From NCBI GenBank assembly GCA_905160935.1, contig CAJHZI010000270.1:139001-203000 (forward strand): DNA of 64,000 nt, given 5' to 3'. The position numbers and the translations under genes are program-made. The stretch comes from Enchytraeus crypticus (Eukaryota; Annelida; Clitellata; Enchytraeida; Enchytraeidae). A model generated the notes under the pieces. It did not search any database and was not told where the DNA came from. It was given only the letters and a program-made list of their open reading frames with translations. Below, piece by piece: positions 56,901 to 60,929 of the stretch (the stretch's first letter is position 1; every line of letters starts with the position of its first letter).

Positions 56901-59900
56901 TTCAATATGCACTACTAAACGTTGCCACACTGTTTAAACGGAAAAAGTGTAGCCATACGGTATTACATGCATAAAGTAAAACTCTTTAGAGCTCACAACG
57001 TAATATAACACGCAGCACTCCAGGATACGTAATAAAACTAGCAAGGTATCGGCTATTCTGCCAGTGCTTGTCAACATTTCTTTCTGCAGCCTCCTACGCC
57101 ACAAGTAACAACCTGTGGTCTGTATTGAGCACCCAAGTGCCGCCAGACATAACAGGATACGCCTAGGCATCGGCGCAGCAACAAGCGCAACAAGAATCAC
57201 AAGCAGCAGTCTGAGAGGTCAGAGGCAGTGAAAGAACAGATAATATTAGCAAAAACACTAGAAGATTTACAATAATAATTATCCCTTTTATTGTATCACG
57301 AAGTGACAATTGCGGATAGTTGCAATGCAAAAGAGTATGACAGTTATAAGCAGTATCATAACAATATAGTTACAGAAGATCATAGAGCTAAGTTTAACGT
57401 CAGTTTTCTGTCTTGAATGTATGTTAGTGATAGATGAATAAAGGATTTGGAATACTGAATTGAGCCTGTGCATCTATTGATCTCGTTCGGACCAAAGACT
57501 CAGCTCAACGGAGCATATAACGAAACAACAACTCACAACAGCTGTCAGCAGTAGCATAAACAACTTCAATGCGACAAAAACTCCAAATATTAGCAATAAT
57601 ACTTCTCATGAACAGAACAACTGCTGCTGAAATAAACAAAATAAATACGCCAGAAACATTTTCAGCATCAACAAAAAGTACTACATTAAAATGATACAAG
57701 TACTGCATTATCAATGATGCAATTACAAAATACTGCATTATGATACAAGTACAAAGTACTGCAATGCGATGCATGTACAGAGTACTGTCGTACAATTCAA
57801 ATGCAAAGTATAGTACTGCATTTCGATGCAAGTACAAAGTATAGTACTGCATTACGATGCAAGTACAAAGTATTGAAATGCAAGTATAAGTACAACATTA
57901 CAATACAAATACAAAGTATAGCATAACGATGCAAGTAAAAGAATACTCCTTCACAACAATACAACGACGCACGCTTGGTTATGGCTTGCAATGTCGAAGC
58001 ACCGTTGAACCAATAAAACTTCGCTTCCATGCTGCTACATAGTTTAAAACCGATTGTTGAAGCAACAAGTGTTTTTTTAATAGGACTTTAGTTTAGATGA
58101 TTGTACATACTGAGATGTATACGTACATAGTAAGTTAAGTGAAAGCTTTAAGTAGACCTACATGTAAAAGGTTTAACTTGCTGGCCAGAGTACAGCTCTT
58201 CAAAATTAAATTAAATTATGAGTAGGAATGTGTACCTTGGACCTGTCACGTCGCAAAACACAACAGACAGATACGATAACACATATATATATGGTGTACT
58301 GTAGATATAGTAATAGTTACTAAATATATATATATTGTGCATTGTTAATACAAAGTATTAGCAACACACATGTACTGCATATGAGGTAGGCCTATATGTA
58401 AATATAGCTGGTAACTTGTATTGCGCACCACTTCTAGTTTTTATAGAAAATTTCAATTTCAACAAACTAATCCAGTATTAAAGAAGGGTAGTAACAGTTT
58501 ATTAAAAACAAGCAAAAGGCTCGTTATGCAGTATACATGTATACTACATACCATATACAGTAATACAGCAGAACGAGTATATAACTAATTAACCTCTAAC
58601 TGAAATTAATTACAATTTTATATCCTAATTCTAGTTATTTAAACCAATTTAATAACAAGTACAAAGGATGACAACACTTGCTTCTGTTTTGCATAATTAT
58701 TATTAGCCTGTTAACTTCCATATAAGCTTTCTGACACCACTCGAACACACAAAAGTTGCTATTAGCATTAGTGGCCTACGAACAACAGAGCAGACAGAAA
58801 CTTTCATACCATCCACCAAGCTAGATCGAAAAACAGATAAGAGATCTTAGCGTGGGGTGTAAACAAATCATCCCTACGTGCTAAATAATAATTAACCGTC
58901 GTAATTGAGCCTCAATAATTATAATTTACTGATGTAATAGCTCTCGTTGTCATCTCTTATTTCTATATCTAGGCTACATGACAGCTTCAGTAATTAGCAC
59001 ACAATAAAGAATACAATTATGAACTTAATCTAGTTGTGCCCGGGTCTTTATAGAACATAGAGTAGGTCTATAGAGTATAGAGTCCATATAGAGAATAGAG
59101 TATACAGCATCGAGTATAGCATAGAGAATAGAGTACAGAAAATAGAATATTGAGTATTGGGAATAGAGTGTAGAAAACTGAGAATAGAGTTTTGAGTATA
59201 GAGTATACAGAATAGAGTTTTGAGTATAGAATATACAGAATAGAGTTTTGAGTATAGAGTATACAGAATAGAGTTTTGAGTATAGAGTATACAGAATAGA
59301 GTTTTGAGTATAGAGAATAGAGTATATTGAGCGGGCTCATATTCATTTTGGAGAACAGATTTCGGACCAGACAGATTGTAGATTTTTAGATTTATGGATC
59401 ATACAGATATATGTAAAAAACAGTACATTTCAATATAGGAGGGTTGCTCTCTTCAAAACTCAAACAAAATATTAGTTAGTAAGAGATAAATTATGGACAA
59501 CAGTATATAGCTGATATTTGCTAAAGTATAAGCATATATGTTTGCTTGGTATATGCATACAATAATTTGAATAGCTTTACATGACCTATCGCCAACACTG
59601 TACATGCACAATCAATTCATAATACATATTTTCGTGTACATAATATACATTATACATATATCTAGTATAAAGTGTTCTCACGAATTTCTTGCAGTTACTA
59701 GATAAATATGGTAATTATATTCAGCACTTGATAAAAGCGCGCTCCATTGATCAACGGGGTTATCTCATCAAAAACAGTCTGCTTTTATTAATCTTTACAA
59801 CAACCTTTCGTTAAAAATTATATCCTAAGCAGTTTCCCATTACCTTCCCCAGTTTCCAGTAAATCGCCTCTTACGGCAAGTACAGGATACGTTTGATCTG

Positions 59901-60874
59901 CTCGGCAGAGACTCAGATACAGAACGGTCAAATACACGCAGATAACTTTCAAAATTAATGTACTTCTACATTCAACTTTTAGGATTTAATTAATTAACAT
60001 CAGCTACCGTGCTAAACAGAAAACAACTGATGACTCAATCAGACGCCCAGTATAGTCATAAGCCTGTGTCATAGATTACAATAGAAATGATCTAATAATT
60101 ACCTTGAAGCCGCAGGTACATCCTGCGCAAACTCTCTGCTCACTTCTGATTGGTCTCGAGTCGTCATTGTCAGCTCACTCGTTTCTTCACTTATACTTCT
60201 CAATATCTCTTTGTTCTTGCTGATCTCTACCTCAGTGTTTCTCGATATATCGCTACCGATGTGCTCATTAATGTCACCATTTGCTCTGATGTCTCTAATA
60301 TTATTCCGGTCTGAATTCAGAGAGCTGTTGTCCACGTCGCTATTACTAATATTTCTACACCTATAACCAATACTGCAGCTGGGTTTCTCTGGCTCTAAGT
60401 TTTCTTCCACGCTAGTCAATCCTTGGTTATCTACTTTACACTGAACAACTAAACCATTATCTAATATATTTTCCTGCTCAGACAGATCATTGATATCAGA
60501 TATCACTGATATACTGTCTGTGTTAGCTTTACTGTCGCTATGAGATTCCGCAGTTAAACAGTTGATCTCGTTCAAGCCAGAGCTTACCACATCTGACGCA
60601 TCTGGCAGGATTTCAACAGCCGCAGAGGTATCGTTCACTTTATCTGATGATTTATTGTTTCGACCTAAAATATGATTTGGATAAGTTTCACTAGTGTCGT
60701 CAGCAGCTGCGATGTCCTCTGTACTTCTACTCTTCTCTCTTGAATTTAACAACCGCCTTCCAGTACAGCTTTCTTCTACTGCTAACTCTAAAAAATAAGT
60801 GTCACATGAATTATATTATTTCAAAGATATAATTATACAGCATATATATATATATATATATAATATATATATAT

Positions 60875-60929
<55 letters not shown>
